From Streptomyces albireticuli (GTDB lineage Bacteria; Actinomycetota; Actinomycetes; Streptomycetales; Streptomycetaceae): a stretch of DNA of 64,000 bases. A model generated the notes under the pieces. The model did not search any database. It had not been told where the DNA came from and saw only the letters and a program-made list of their open reading frames with translations. The position numbers and the translations under genes are program-made. This document shows positions 16,433 through 27,691 of this stretch, in pieces (the stretch's first letter is position 1; each line of letters starts with the position of its first letter). The stretch covers positions 1,426,001 through 1,490,000 of the forward strand of contig NZ_CP021744.1 of NCBI RefSeq assembly GCF_002192455.1, written 5' to 3'.

Positions 16433-16774
16433 CCTCCCGCCCGCAGGGAAGGACCGAAGGGGCCCGCCGCACGGCGGGCCCCTTCCCCTTTTCCCTCCGC
16501 ACCGCCCCCGACATGACGGATTCACCCCCGCGCCGCCGGTCGCCGCACCCCGGCGGTATCCGGCCTTCCGCCGGCCCCGGCGCAGGGAGCCGCCCGTGCA
16601 CGGCTCTTCAGCGCTGCGGCGATGCCGCTTATGACCAAGGTCACTCTGATGAACCGTCAATTCCGCAGTTCAATTCCCAGACGCCGGGCTGCCCGACACA
16701 CATCTGACGCCCAACTGCCTTGCGCTCGGCACGGTTTCGCTTCCGCACGAAGACCGACACGGGGGGAATTCACC
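16433..16774 (+). other. Intergenic region between SDR and flavin oxidase genes
   Basis: Holds the SDR terminator (16457-16494), a short inverted repeat TGACC-AA-GGTCA at 16632-16643 that may be an operator for the next gene, and the GGGGGGAA RBS at 16761-16768. No coding potential apart from shadow frames. Confidence 0.6.
16457..16494 (+). terminator. Terminator of the SDR gene
   Basis: 13-bp perfect stem (16457-16469 with 16472-16484) followed by CCCCTTTTCCC, close to a classical intrinsic terminator. Confidence 0.8.
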
Positions 16775-18457
16775 ATGCCCATGGATCGCCGCACCCTCAT
16801 GAGACGGACCGCCGCCGTCACCGGGGGCACCGCCCTCACCGCACTCGCGGCACCGGCCCGCGCGGCCGACGAACCCGCGCCCGGCGAGTCCGGAGCCTCG
16901 CTGGAGACCGCGGGCGGCGCCACCGTCCTGCCGGCGGACGGCCGCTACGCCCCGCTGACCACGGGCAACAACACGCGGTTCACCGCACGGCCCGACTACA
17001 TCAAGATGATCAAGTCTCCGGCCGACGCGGCGAAGGCCCTCGGCGACGCCGTCAAGGCGGGCAAGCGGGTCGCGGTGCGCAGCGGCGGACACTGCTTCGC
17101 CGACTTCGTGAGCCACCCCGACGTCAAGGTCATCCTCGACCTCTCCGAGCTCAACCGGGTGGGGTACGACCCGGGGATGCGGGCCTTCTCCGTCGAGCCC
17201 GGCGCCCGGCTGCTCAACGTCTACGAGTCGCTGTACCGGGGCTGGGGCGTCACCGTCCCCGGCGGCACCTGCTACGGCGTCGGCATCGGCGGCCATGTCG
17301 CGGGCGGCGGCTACGGGCTGCTCTCCCGCCGGCACGGGCTGGTCGTCGACCACCTCTACGCGGTGGAGGTCGTCGTCGTCAACGCCGCCGGGGAGACCCG
17401 GATCGTCCGCGCCACGCGGGAGGCGAACGACCCCGACCGCGACCTGTGGTGGGCGCACACCGGCGGGGGTGGCGGCAACTTCGGCCTGGTGACCCGCTAC
17501 TGGTTCCGCTCGCCGGGCGCCACCGGCTCCGCGCCCGGCGCCCAGCTGATCTCGCCGCCGTCGACCGTGCTGGTCAACGCCGTCGGCATCCCCTGGAGCC
17601 AGCTGGACGAGCAGGGCTTCACCCGGCTGCTGAAGAACTACGGCGCCTGGTTCGAGGCCAACAGCGCCCCGGACTCCAAGAACCGCCACCTCAACAGCAT
17701 CCTCAACATCTCCTCCCAGGCCAACGGCGTGATCGGGATGTTCACCCAGGTCGACGCCACGGTGCCGGGCGCCGCCCAGCTCATGGACGACTACCTGGCC
17801 GCCGTGACCGCGGGGACCGGCGCCCAGGTCAAGGCCCTGGACCGGCCCAACGGCGAGCTGCCCGCGATGCCGCGGCTCGCCGCGGCCCGGCAGCTCCCCT
17901 GGCTCCAGGCCACCCGGCTGATCGGCACGAGCAACTCCACCCTCAACGACCCCACGATGCGCGGCGCCCACAAGTCCGGGTACCTGCGCGCGAACTTCAC
18001 GGACGCGCAGGCCGCGGCCGTGTACGCGGCCATGACCGACCCGGGGTACCGCAACACCCGCACCATGCTGGTGCTGTTCCCCGTCGGCGGGCAGGTCAAC
18101 GCCGTCGCTCCGGACGCCACCGCCTACCCGCAGCGGAGCGCGTCCCTCAAGATGCTGTTCCAGACGTTCTGGAACGACCCCGCGCAGGACGCCACCCACC
18201 TCGGCTGGATCCGGGGCTTCTACGGGAAGTTCTTCGCGGCCACGGGCGGGGTGCCGGGCCTGGGCGGGCAGAGCGACGGCTGCTACATCAACTACCCGGA
18301 CACCGACATGGCCGACCCCGCGCAGAACACGTCGGGCGTGCCGTGGCACGCGCTGTACTACAAGGACAACTACGCACGGCTCCAGCAGGTGAAGAAGCGG
18401 TACGACCCGGGCAACGTCTTCCGGCACTCGCTGTCGGTCGCGCTCCCGAAGAGCTGA
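16775..18457 (+). CDS. Tat-exported FAD-linked oxidase, berberine bridge enzyme type
   Basis: A 560-aa precursor. Residues 1-34 form a twin-arginine signal (RRTLMRR, then a hydrophobic stretch and APARAADE). The PCMH FAD-binding domain follows: VAVRSGGHCFADF carries the histidine that links covalently to FAD, and PGGTCYGVGIGGHVAGGGYG has a cysteine at the position of the second covalent link in bicovalent BBE enzymes. The C-terminal BBE segment YYKDNYARLQQVKKRYDPGNVFRHSLSV is clear. Such enzymes oxidise sugars, alcohols or lactols with O2, releasing peroxide. Export suggests an extracellular substrate, possibly an oligosaccharide or secondary metabolite. The ATG at 16775 is set by GGGGGGAA 7 nt upstream. 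Confidence 0.88.
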   Translation: MPMDRRTLMRRTAAVTGGTALTALAAPARAADEPAPGESGASLETAGGATVLPADGRYAPLTTGNNTRFTARPDYIKMIKSPADAAKALGDAVKAGKRVAVRSGGHCFADFVSHPDVKVILDLSELNRVGYDPGMRAFSVEPGARLLNVYESLYRGWGVTVPGGTCYGVGIGGHVAGGGYGLLSRRHGLVVDHLYAVEVVVVNAAGETRIVRATREANDPDRDLWWAHTGGGGGNFGLVTRYWFRSPGATGSAPGAQLISPPSTVLVNAVGIPWSQLDEQGFTRLLKNYGAWFEANSAPDSKNRHLNSILNISSQANGVIGMFTQVDATVPGAAQLMDDYLAAVTAGTGAQVKALDRPNGELPAMPRLAAARQLPWLQATRLIGTSNSTLNDPTMRGAHKSGYLRANFTDAQAAAVYAAMTDPGYRNTRTMLVLFPVGGQVNAVAPDATAYPQRSASLKMLFQTFWNDPAQDATHLGWIRGFYGKFFAATGGVPGLGGQSDGCYINYPDTDMADPAQNTSGVPWHALYYKDNYARLQQVKKRYDPGNVFRHSLSVALPKS

Positions 18458-18461
18458 CGCC

Positions 18462-18515
18462 GCGGCGCCGGGGGGTGCCGCGGAGGTCGGCGAGCGGGCA
18501 CTCCCCCGGCGCCGC
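18462..18515. terminator. Hairpin between the flavin oxidase and LapA-like genes
   Basis: 13-bp perfect stem, 18462-18474 with 18503-18515, plus partial extension inside. Lies between convergent stops and reaches the LapA-like stop codon. Confidence 0.6.
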
Positions 18516-18769
18516 TACCTCCGGCCCCGCACCGACACGTACCGCCCCAGCAGCCAGCCCACGACCAGCATCGCCGCCAGGGCCAGCCACAACGGCATCG
18601 AGACCTCGGGGCCGATGATGCGGATCTTCACATGGCGGGTGTTCTCGAAGACGAGGACGAGCGCGAGGACGGCGACGACCAGCAGGGCGATCCGGCCGGG
18701 CGTCGCCAGCTCGCGGAGGCGGCCGCCGGAGGCCCCGCCGGCCGCCGGGCCCTTGGGTCGGGAGCTCAT
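18515..18769 (-). CDS. Small LapA-domain (DUF1049) membrane protein
   Basis: An 84-aa protein with two transmembrane helices, about 27-43 (IALLVVAVLALVLVFEN) and 58-76 (PLWLALAAMLVVGWLLGRYV). The VFENTRHVKIRIIGPEVSMPLWL segment between them is the LapA/DUF1049 hallmark. The E. coli relative LapA is linked to lipopolysaccharide assembly; in actinobacteria the role is unknown. It lies 72 bp downstream of the siderophore operon on the same strand and may be read through from it, but nothing ties it to siderophore synthesis. Confidence 0.8.
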   Translation of the reverse strand: MSSRPKGPAAGGASGGRLRELATPGRIALLVVAVLALVLVFENTRHVKIRIIGPEVSMPLWLALAAMLVVGWLLGRYVSVRGRR

Positions 18770-18841
18770 GGCCCCACCATGGCAGCGCCCCGCGCCCGGG
18801 GCCTCGGGACCGCCTCCGTACGGGTGGCGCCGGGGCGCGGC

Positions 18842-19567
18842 TCAGGCCGTCGCCACCGCGATCGCCGCCGCGTGGCCCGCGCCGACGGCCACGTCCGTGA
18901 GGGCCCAGCCCACCGGCGACACCGGGGCCGCGCCGGAGCCCACGTAGGTCACTGCCGGGTTCTCCGACAAGCCCGTTCCGGTGCCCTTGAGGTAGGCCTC
19001 CTTGCGGGTCCAGCAGCGGGCGAAGGCCGCCGCCCGGTCCGGGCCGGGCAGCGCGCCGATCTCCGCGGTCTCGTCGGGGTGGAGCATCCGCGCCACCCCG
19101 TCGACGACGTCGGCGGGCTGCTCCTCCTCGACGTCCGCGCCCACCGGGGTGTCCGCGAAGGCGAAGAGCGCGAGGTCGCCCGCGTGCGAGAGGTTGAAGT
19201 GCAGCGGCGCCCCGGCGACCGCGGGGCGGCCGTGCGGCTTCCCGCAGCCGGGGCACGGCTCGCGCGTCAGCGTGACGTCCGCCGGGCCGGTGCCCAGGTA
19301 GGCGCCGAGCAGCCGCCGCAGCCCGAGGTGGGCCGCGGCGTACCGCTCCCGGTGGAGGTCGCGGAAGAACGCCGTGACCCGGGCCCGCTCGCCGGCGTCC
19401 AGGATCCGCTCGTACACCTCGGGCGGCTCGGGCGCGTGGTCGGCGATCCGCAGCAGCCACACCTGGGGCGGGCCGCCGCGGACCCAGCCGCCGGGCAGCG
19501 GGTCCCGGCCCAGGATCCTGGGCACCTGCCCGCCGGCCCGCCCCGGAACTCCGCCGCCCTCGCTCAT
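18842..19567 (-). CDS. Sfp/EntD-type 4'-phosphopantetheinyl transferase
   Basis: A 241-aa Sfp-type transferase. The substrate and Mg sites are visible: LHFNLSHAGDLALFAF, VGADVEEEQPADV with the paired acidic residues, and FARCWTRKEAYLKGTGTGL with the WxxKEAYxK motif. It moves the phosphopantetheine arm of CoA onto carrier-protein serines, here presumably the free aryl carrier protein (23586-23816) and the T domain of the synthetase. Its ATG overlaps the synthetase stop codon by one base (TGATG), so translation is coupled. It is the last gene of the operon. Confidence 0.92.
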   Translation of the reverse strand: MSEGGGVPGRAGGQVPRILGRDPLPGGWVRGGPPQVWLLRIADHAPEPPEVYERILDAGERARVTAFFRDLHRERYAAAHLGLRRLLGAYLGTGPADVTLTREPCPGCGKPHGRPAVAGAPLHFNLSHAGDLALFAFADTPVGADVEEEQPADVVDGVARMLHPDETAEIGALPGPDRAAAFARCWTRKEAYLKGTGTGLSENPAVTYVGSGAAPVSPVGWALTDVAVGAGHAAAIAVATA

Positions 19568-22500
19568 CAGCTCTTCTCCCCCAGGTGTGCGGTCACCGCC
19601 CGCGCGACCTCCGCCGCCGGGCCCGGCCGCGTCATCTCCGCGTGGGCGCAGTCGATGTCACGGTTGATCAGATTACCGGTGACGTACGGCCGCCAGGCCT
19701 CGCGGGTCAGCCACGTCTCGGCGCGGGGCGCCGCGGCGGTGAGGAAGAGGACGTCGCCGTCGAAGACCCGGTGCCGGTGGCCGCGGGTGAGCGCGGTGGT
19801 GCGGACGGCGGTGTCGACGACCGCGCCCAGGGTGTCCGCGGGGAGCGTGGCGAACGCGCTGTCCACGGCGCCCAGCCGGGTGGTGACGGCCTCGCGGGTG
19901 AGCGGGGTGTCCCCGGCCGCGCAGCCCGCCGTCTCCAGCAGCGCCGCGAGGGCGTCCGCCTCGACCGTGCCGAGGCGCTCGCGCCACTGGTCGGACGGGT
20001 AGGCGTCCATCATCGCCAGCAGCTCCACCCGTTCGCCCGCCTCCTGGAGGAGGACGGCGACGGTGTGTGCGAGGACCCCGCCCGCCGACCAGCCCAGCAG
20101 GCGGTACGGGCCGTGCGGCTGGATCCCCCGGACGCGCTCCGCGTACGCGGCGGCCATCTCCTCCAGGGAGGCGTACGGCTCGGGCCGGGCGTCGCCCGGG
20201 CGCAGGCCGCGGGCCTGGAGCCCGTACAGCGGCTGGTCCGGGGCGAGGTGGGTGAGCAGCGCGGTGTAGCACCAGCCGAGGCCCGCCGCCGGGTGCAGGG
20301 CGAACAGGGGGGTGCCGGCGCCGGCCGGGCGCAGCGGCAGGACGGGGCCGAGCGCCGCCTCGTCCGCCGTGCCGTCGGCGCGCATCCGCACGGCGACGGC
20401 CGCCGGGGTGGCGGCCTGGAAGAGGGTGCCCATGGCGAGGTCCGCGCCGAGGACGTCGCGGACGCGGGCGACGAGCCGGGCCGCGAGGAGGGAGTTGCCG
20501 CCGAGCTCGAAGAAGCTGTCGTCGACGCCGACGTGCGGCAGGCCGAGCGCTTCGGCGAACAGGCGGGTGAGGGTCTCCTCGCGGGCGTCGCGCGGCTCCC
20601 GGCCCTCGGTGGTCCCGGCGGTGCCGGGCGCGGGCAGGGCGGCGCGGTCCAGCTTGCCGTTGGGGCCGGCGGGGAAGGCGTCCAGGACCACCACGGCGGT
20701 GGGCACCATGGCCTCGGGCAGCCGGGCGGCCACATGGGCCCGCAGGGTCGCGGGGTCCGGCTCACCGGCCTCGGCGGCGGCATCCGCCGAGGCCGGAGTC
20801 ACATAGGCGACCAGCCGGGGGTCGCCGGGCCGGTCCTCGCGGACCAGGGCGCAGGCGGCGCCGACGTGCTCGTGGGAGGCCAGGACGGCCTCGATCCCGT
20901 CGAGTTCGACACGCTGGCCGCGCACCTTCACCTGGCGGTCGGTGCGGCCGAGGTACTCGACCGAGCCGTCCTCGCGCCAGCGGGCCAGGTCACCGGTGCG
21001 GTACATGCGCGCCCCGGGCGGCCCGTAGGGGTCGTCGGTGAAGCGCTCCGCGGTCAGGTCGGGCCGGCCGAGGTAGCCGGTGGCGAGCTGGGCGCCGGCG
21101 AGGTGGAGTTCCCCGGGGACGCCGGGCGGGCAGGGCCGGCCGGCGGTGTCGAGGACGTAGAGGCGGGTGTTCCAGACGGGCCGGCCGATGGGCACGGGGC
21201 CGGTCTCGCCCGGCTCGCAGGTGTGGTGGGTGACGTCGACGGCCGCCTCGGTGGGCCCGTAGAGGTTGTGCAGCGCGGTGCCGGGCAGCAGGCGGTGGAA
21301 GGCGTCGGCCGTGTCCCGGGGCAGGACCTCGCCACTGCTGAACACGTGGCGCAGCCCGGTGCACTCCGCCGCGCCGGGCTCGGCGAGGAAGAGCTGGAGC
21401 ATGGAAGGGACGAAGTGGACGGCGGTGACGCCCTGTTCGCGGACGGTACGGGCGAGCCGGGCGGGGTCGCGGTGGTCGTCGGGGCCGGCGACGACGAGGG
21501 TGGCGCCCTCGCGCAGCGGCCAGAAGAACTCCCAGACGGAGACGTCGAACCCGGTGGGGGTCTTCTGGAGGACCCGGTCGCCGGGCGCGAGCCGGTAGCG
21601 GTCCTGCATCCAGCGCAGCCGGTTGTCGATCGCGGAGTGCGGGACGACGACGCCCTTGGGCGTGCCGGTGGAGCCGGAGGTGTGCAGGACGTAGGCGGGG
21701 TGCTGCGGGGTGAGCGCCCGGCCGGGGTCGGTGGGGTGCAGCTCCGCGAGTTCCGCGCGCAGGGCCGGGTCGTCGAGGGCGACGACGGCCGGCGGGGTGG
21801 CGCCCCGCGAGGGGGCGGGCAGCGCGGCGCGGCCGGCCAGGTCGGTCAGCACGCAGACGGGCCGGGCGCCGTCGAGGACGGCGGTGAGCCGGGCGGCGGG
21901 GTGCGCGGTGTCCAGCGGCAGGTAGGCGCCGCCGGCCTTGAGGACGGCCAGCAGGGTCACGACGAGGTCGGTGGAGCGGGGCAGGGCGACGGCGGCGAGC
22001 GCGCCGGGCCGTACGCCGAGGGTGATCAGGTGCCGGGCGAGGCGGTTGGCGCGGGCGTTGAGCTCGGCGTAGGTGAGGGTCTCGGTGCCGGAGACGAGCG
22101 CGGTGGCGCCCGGGGTGCGGGCGGCGCGGGCCTCGATCGGGCCGATCAGGGTGGTGGGCGGCACCTCGACGGCGGTGTCGTTGAACTCGGTGAGGACCCG
22201 CTCGCACTCGGCGTCGGTGGCCAGGGCGAGGCCGCCCAGCGGCAGGTGCGGGTCGCGGTCGGCGATCCGGGCCAGCAGGTCGAGGAAGCGGTCCTGGTGG
22301 GTGGCGAGTTCGTGCTGCCCGTAGAGGGCGGGGTTGCCGTCGTAGTCGACGCGCAGGCCGGTGCCGTCGGCGCGGTCGTAGATGTTGACGGTGAGGTCGT
22401 CGACCGGGCCGGAGACGATGTTGTGGGCGTCGGAGCGGGCGCCGGCGAAGGTCAGTCCGTAGTCGAACGGCATGACGTTGACGAGCCGGCCGACCAGGGC

Positions 22501-23589
22501 GCGGCCCTCGCCGAGGAGGCCGAGGTCGCGGCGGATGTCCTCGTAGCGGTAGCGCTGGTGGCGGCGGGCGGCGCGGATGCCGAGGACGACCTGGCGGGTC
22601 AGCTCGGCGAAGGTGGTGTCGGCGGTGACGGTCAGCCGCAGCGGCAGGACGTTCATGACCATGCCGGGGACGCGCAGGGCGACCGAGCCCATCCGGCCCA
22701 TCATGGGCAGGCCCAGCACGACCTCTTCGGCGCGGGTGGCGCGGGCGAGGTAGAGGGCCTGGGCGGCGAAGAGCACATCGGTCCAGGTCGCCCGGACGGA
22801 GCCGGCCAGCCGGCGGAGCCGGTCGGTGCGCTCGGGGGCGAGGTGGGCGGTGCTGCGCACGGAGGTCCGGGAGGGCAGGGCGGTGCGGCCGGCCAGGGTG
22901 GGGGCCTCGGGGCGGTCGGCGAAGCCGGCGAGCCAGTGGGCGCGGTCGCGGTCGCGCGCCGGGGAGGTGCGGTAGGCGGCGTCCTCCTCGACGAGCGCGG
23001 CGAGGCGGCCGAAGGGGCTGGGGCCCGGGTCGGTGCCGGCCACGAGCGCGGAGTAGACCTCGGCGACGCGGCGGGCGACGAGGGAGTAGCCGTAGCCGTC
23101 CAGGACGGCGTGGTGGACGCGCTGGTACCAGAGCCAGCGGTGGTCGCCGACGCGGAAGAGGCCGTGGGCGAAGAGCGGTCCGGCCGCGAGGTCGAAGGGC
23201 TCGGCGGCGTCCGCGCGCATCCAGGCCCGCGCGGTGGCGTCGGGATCCCCCTGGTCGCGCAGGTCGGCGGCGTAGAGGGGGAAGCCGTGGCCGGGCGGTT
23301 CGACGGCGATGGGCAGCTGGCGCGGCCCGTCGGCGGTGCCGGTGATCCGTACGCGCAGGGCGTCGGCCTCGCCCACGGTGCGGTGCAGGGCGTCGGCGAA
23401 GCGGGCGGGGTCCACGTCGCCGTGGATCTCGATGCACTCGGCGGTGTTCAGGGCGGGGCTGCCGGCGTCGAGCGCCTGGGCGAACCACATGCCCGACTGG
23501 GCCGCGGTGAGGGGCAGCCCCTCCGGCGCGGGCGTGCGCGCGCCGGAGGGGCCGGGGAGGGGTGCCCGGTCGAGCGTGCGGACGGTCAT
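19567..23589 (-). CDS. entF: Single-module serine NRPS with C-A-T-TE layout (EntF-like)
   Basis: A 1340-aa synthetase. The condensation domain covers ~20-450 with HHAVLDG at ~158. The adenylation domain (~470-960) has TSGSTGTPKG, and its specificity residues can be read: D,V,W from FDVSVWEF, H from VHFVPSML, F,S from HVFSSGE, L from HNLYGP, V,D from EAAVDV. With the invariant Lys this gives DVWHFSLVDK, the EntF serine code. The T domain is LGGNSLLAA at ~1030. The C-terminal thioesterase has GWSAGG at ~1163. EntF condenses 2,3-DHB-S-carrier with serine and its TE trimerises and cyclises the product; length and domain order here match. ATGA overlap with the carrier gene sets the start at 23589. 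No MbtH-like helper is seen in the window. Confidence 0.92.
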   Translation of the reverse strand: MTVRTLDRAPLPGPSGARTPAPEGLPLTAAQSGMWFAQALDAGSPALNTAECIEIHGDVDPARFADALHRTVGEADALRVRITGTADGPRQLPIAVEPPGHGFPLYAADLRDQGDPDATARAWMRADAAEPFDLAAGPLFAHGLFRVGDHRWLWYQRVHHAVLDGYGYSLVARRVAEVYSALVAGTDPGPSPFGRLAALVEEDAAYRTSPARDRDRAHWLAGFADRPEAPTLAGRTALPSRTSVRSTAHLAPERTDRLRRLAGSVRATWTDVLFAAQALYLARATRAEEVVLGLPMMGRMGSVALRVPGMVMNVLPLRLTVTADTTFAELTRQVVLGIRAARRHQRYRYEDIRRDLGLLGEGRALVGRLVNVMPFDYGLTFAGARSDAHNIVSGPVDDLTVNIYDRADGTGLRVDYDGNPALYGQHELATHQDRFLDLLARIADRDPHLPLGGLALATDAECERVLTEFNDTAVEVPPTTLIGPIEARAARTPGATALVSGTETLTYAELNARANRLARHLITLGVRPGALAAVALPRSTDLVVTLLAVLKAGGAYLPLDTAHPAARLTAVLDGARPVCVLTDLAGRAALPAPSRGATPPAVVALDDPALRAELAELHPTDPGRALTPQHPAYVLHTSGSTGTPKGVVVPHSAIDNRLRWMQDRYRLAPGDRVLQKTPTGFDVSVWEFFWPLREGATLVVAGPDDHRDPARLARTVREQGVTAVHFVPSMLQLFLAEPGAAECTGLRHVFSSGEVLPRDTADAFHRLLPGTALHNLYGPTEAAVDVTHHTCEPGETGPVPIGRPVWNTRLYVLDTAGRPCPPGVPGELHLAGAQLATGYLGRPDLTAERFTDDPYGPPGARMYRTGDLARWREDGSVEYLGRTDRQVKVRGQRVELDGIEAVLASHEHVGAACALVREDRPGDPRLVAYVTPASADAAAEAGEPDPATLRAHVAARLPEAMVPTAVVVLDAFPAGPNGKLDRAALPAPGTAGTTEGREPRDAREETLTRLFAEALGLPHVGVDDSFFELGGNSLLAARLVARVRDVLGADLAMGTLFQAATPAAVAVRMRADGTADEAALGPVLPLRPAGAGTPLFALHPAAGLGWCYTALLTHLAPDQPLYGLQARGLRPGDARPEPYASLEEMAAAYAERVRGIQPHGPYRLLGWSAGGVLAHTVAVLLQEAGERVELLAMMDAYPSDQWRERLGTVEADALAALLETAGCAAGDTPLTREAVTTRLGAVDSAFATLPADTLGAVVDTAVRTTALTRGHRHRVFDGDVLFLTAAAPRAETWLTREAWRPYVTGNLINRDIDCAHAEMTRPGPAAEVARAVTAHLGEKS

Positions 23590-23816
23590 GTCCGGGCCCC
23601 CAGCAGGGGGACCCACTGCTCGATGGCCGGCTGCTCGGCGAGGTCCACGAAGGTGACCTCGGTGCCGTGGTCACGGCGCCAGCGCTCGACGAGGGTCATG
23701 ATGCGCACCGAGTCGAGGCCGTAGTCGACGAGGTTCTCGTCGTCGGGGATGTCCGCGGGGTCCTCGCCGAGGACGTCGGCGACATCGGCGCGGATCTGGT
23801 CGAGGGTGAGAGCCAT
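23586..23816 (-). CDS. Free-standing aryl carrier protein
   Basis: A 76-aa acyl carrier fold with the phosphopantetheine site in LVDYGLDSVRIMTLVERW (Ser of GLDS). In E. coli this domain is the C-terminus of EntB; here it is a separate gene, 4 bp after dhbB and overlapping the synthetase start by 4 nt. Loaded by DhbE with 2,3-dihydroxybenzoate, it should present the acyl group to the C domain of the synthetase. The GLDSxRIM pattern matches aryl carriers more than fatty-acid ACPs. Confidence 0.9.
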   Translation of the reverse strand: MALTLDQIRADVADVLGEDPADIPDDENLVDYGLDSVRIMTLVERWRRDHGTEVTFVDLAEQPAIEQWVPLLGART

Positions 23817-23820
23817 GGTG

Positions 23821-24453
23821 TTACGCCCCTTCGAAGAGCCGGTCGGTGGTGGTCACCACGGCGCACTTGGCGGCGGCCCAGCGCAGTGCCATGGCGTGGT
23901 CCTCGGCGGAGAAGTCCGCGACGGCGTCGGCCACGAGGAAGGGCTGGATGTCGCGCATCCAGGCGTCGGCGGCGCTCATCAGCACGCCGATGTGGGCGTA
24001 CACACCGACGATGATCAGCTGGTCGCGGCCCTGCGCGGCCATCCGCTCGGCGAGGTCGGTGCGGACGAAGGCGCTGTACTTCCACTTCGTCAGAACCGTG
24101 TCGGCACCGGTGGGCGCGACGGCCGGAGCGATCGCCTCGGCGTCCTCGTCGTCGGGCAGGCCGGGGCCCCAGAAGTCCTGCTGGAGGCCGCGCTCGGCGG
24201 CGCTCTGGCCGCCGGGCTGCGCGGAGTAGACGACGGGCACGCCCAGCCGGTCGCAGCTCTCCTTGAGCGTGGCGACGTTGGCGAGCAGCTCGGTGACGGG
24301 CGAGGCGCCCGCCTCGAACGCGCCGAGGAAGTAGTTCTGGAGGTCGTGCACGAGCAGCACGGCCCGGGCCGGGTCGACGGTCCAGTCGACCTTGTTCGCG
24401 GGCAGGCTGTCCGCGGCCGGCATCGGGTACGGGGAGATGGCAGGGAGCGCCAT
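23821..24453 (-). CDS. dhbB: Isochorismatase without fused carrier domain
   Basis: A 210-aa isochorismatase. It hydrolyses the vinyl ether of isochorismate to 2,3-dihydro-2,3-dihydroxybenzoate and pyruvate. MALPAISPYPMP is the standard N-terminus of the EntB/DhbB/PhzD group. VLLVHDLQNYF holds the active-site aspartate, LTKWKYSAF the lysine, and GVYAHIGVLMSAADAWMRDI the signature helix; the usual Cys of YAHIGC is Val, which is tolerated because this subfamily does not use Cys chemistry. It stops after the isochorismatase fold, with the carrier encoded separately. 19 nt separate it from dhbE. Confidence 0.92.
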   Translation of the reverse strand: MALPAISPYPMPAADSLPANKVDWTVDPARAVLLVHDLQNYFLGAFEAGASPVTELLANVATLKESCDRLGVPVVYSAQPGGQSAAERGLQQDFWGPGLPDDEDAEAIAPAVAPTGADTVLTKWKYSAFVRTDLAERMAAQGRDQLIIVGVYAHIGVLMSAADAWMRDIQPFLVADAVADFSAEDHAMALRWAAAKCAVVTTTDRLFEGA

Positions 24454-24472
24454 GGTGTTCGGTGGGCCTTTC

Positions 24473-26136
<1,664 letters not shown>

Positions 26137-26140
<4 letters not shown>

Positions 26141-27420
26141 CGGCCGGCCTCCTGCTGGTCCGCGCCGACGGCGTCGAGGAACGTACGGAACTTGGCGCCG
26201 GTCTCGGCGGTCTCGGCCTCCGGCGAGGACTGCTCGACGACGCCGGCACCGGCGAACAGCCGCAGGGTGCGCCCCTCGGCCTCCGCGCAGCGGATGGTGA
26301 CGACCCATTCGCCGTCGCCGCGGGCGTCGCCCCAGCCGACCATGCCGGTATAGGCGCCGCGGTCGAAGGGCTCCAGCTCGTTGATGACGTCACGGGCGAC
26401 GTCGGTGGGGGTGCCGCAGACCGCCGGGGTGGGCTGGAGGGCGGAGGCCAGCTCCAGGGCGGAGACGGCCGGGTCGGCCAGTTCGCCGGTGACGGTCGTG
26501 GACAGGTGCCACATGGCGGCGGTGCGCACCAGGGTGGGGCGGGCCGGCACGTCGAGGGTGCGGGCGAAGGGGGCGAGGGCCTCGCGGACGGCGTCGACGA
26601 CGACGGCGTGCTCGTGGAGGTCCTTCTCCGACTGGAGCAGGGCGGCGGCGCGGCGGACGTCCTCGGCGAGGTCGGCGCTGCGCGGCGTGGAGCCGGCCAG
26701 CGGGTTGGCCACGAGGGTGCGGCCGCGGCGGGCCACGAGGAGTTCCGGGCTGGCGCCGAGCAGGGTGCGGCCGGGGGCCGACGGGACGGCGAAGGTGTAG
26801 CCGGAGGGGTCGCGGCGGGCGAGCCGCTGGAGCAGCGCGGGCAGATCCAGCTCGCGGTCGGAGCTGAGCTCCAGGGTGCGGGCGAGGACGACCTTGCTGA
26901 AGTCGCCGCGCTTCATGCGGCGGACGGCCTCGGCGACGGCGGCGCCGTAGACGGCGGGCTCGGGGACCGGGCGGATGTCCCAGCAGGCGAGCGCGGGGGC
27001 GGCGGCGGGCAGGGCGATCAGCGGGTCCTCGGCGAGCGGCGGGGCCCAGCGGACGGCCTCGGGCACGGCGAGCGCGGCGGGGGCGGTCGGGTCGAAGGGC
27101 ACCGCGCCGATGACGACGGGCGCCTGGTTGCCCGCCAGGAGCTGGGCGTCGAGGGTCTCGGTGACGCGCTGGACCAGGGGCGCCGTGCCGTGCGGGACCT
27201 CGGCGCGGACGCCGTGGGCGAGCAGGGTGCGGGTCGGGGAGGCGAAGAAGCGGGCGCGCCCGGGCTCGTAGGCGTCGAGCAGCGAGGTCGCGGCGCCTAC
27301 GGTGTCGGCGGCCGCCGTGGGGCGGTGGCCGGGGGCCCCGGGTGCCGCGGGTCCGCCGCTGGTCGGGGCGGGCACGTCGGGCTCGCTCGGCCGGTCGGCG
27401 ACGTGGTGAGCCGTGGTCAC
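26137..27420 (-). CDS. dhbC: Isochorismate synthase
   Basis: A 427-aa chorismate-utilising enzyme converting chorismate to isochorismate. The catalytic half shows [51 protein letters not shown] and the ending [36 protein letters not shown], typical of EntC/DhbC and distinct from anthranilate synthase. The N-terminal ~45 residues are a proline/alanine-rich extension. Start taken as GTG at 27420 with GGAG 7-8 nt upstream. A 271-bp gap containing a very long hairpin separates it from dhbA. Confidence 0.92.
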
Positions 27421-27546
27421 CTGCTGCTCCGTTCTCCCGACGGGTCTCGTCGGGTCTGGGTTGTTACGTTCCGCGGGGTCGGGTCTCGCCCCTGCGCGGT
27501 GTCCCGCCGCGGCGGGTGATGTCCGCCGCGCGGGGCTTCCGGGTGC

Positions 27547-27623
27547 GGGGCCGGGCCTCCGGGGGCCTGGTGAGGGGCTGCTTCGCTCTACGCCCCTCAC
27601 CAGGCCCCCTCCGGCCCGGCCCC
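27547..27623 (-). terminator. Long hairpin between dhbA and dhbC
   Basis: Two 32-nt arms, 27547-27578 and 27592-27623, pair except for a short internal TCCGG/GGAGG mismatch; the loop is 13 nt. On the transcript it falls after dhbA and about 125 nt before dhbC, inside the operon. It may be a partial terminator, an mRNA processing or stability element, or the 3' end of a dhbA-only transcript. Confidence 0.6.
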
Positions 27624-27691
27624 TCCCGTGAGTGGGTGGGGGAGGTGAGTGGTGGGTGCGGCCGGCGGTCGAGTGCCGGCCCGATGCGTCG

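Noticed and set aside
18515..18769. LapA-like gene as a member of the siderophore operon
   Set aside because: Same strand but a 72-bp gap and no functional link; kept as a separate gene.
19585..23724. 1379-codon open frame antisense to the NRPS gene
   Set aside because: Mirror frame of the synthetase, full of GG/GA/EG runs; the minus-strand frame has complete C-A-T-TE motifs.
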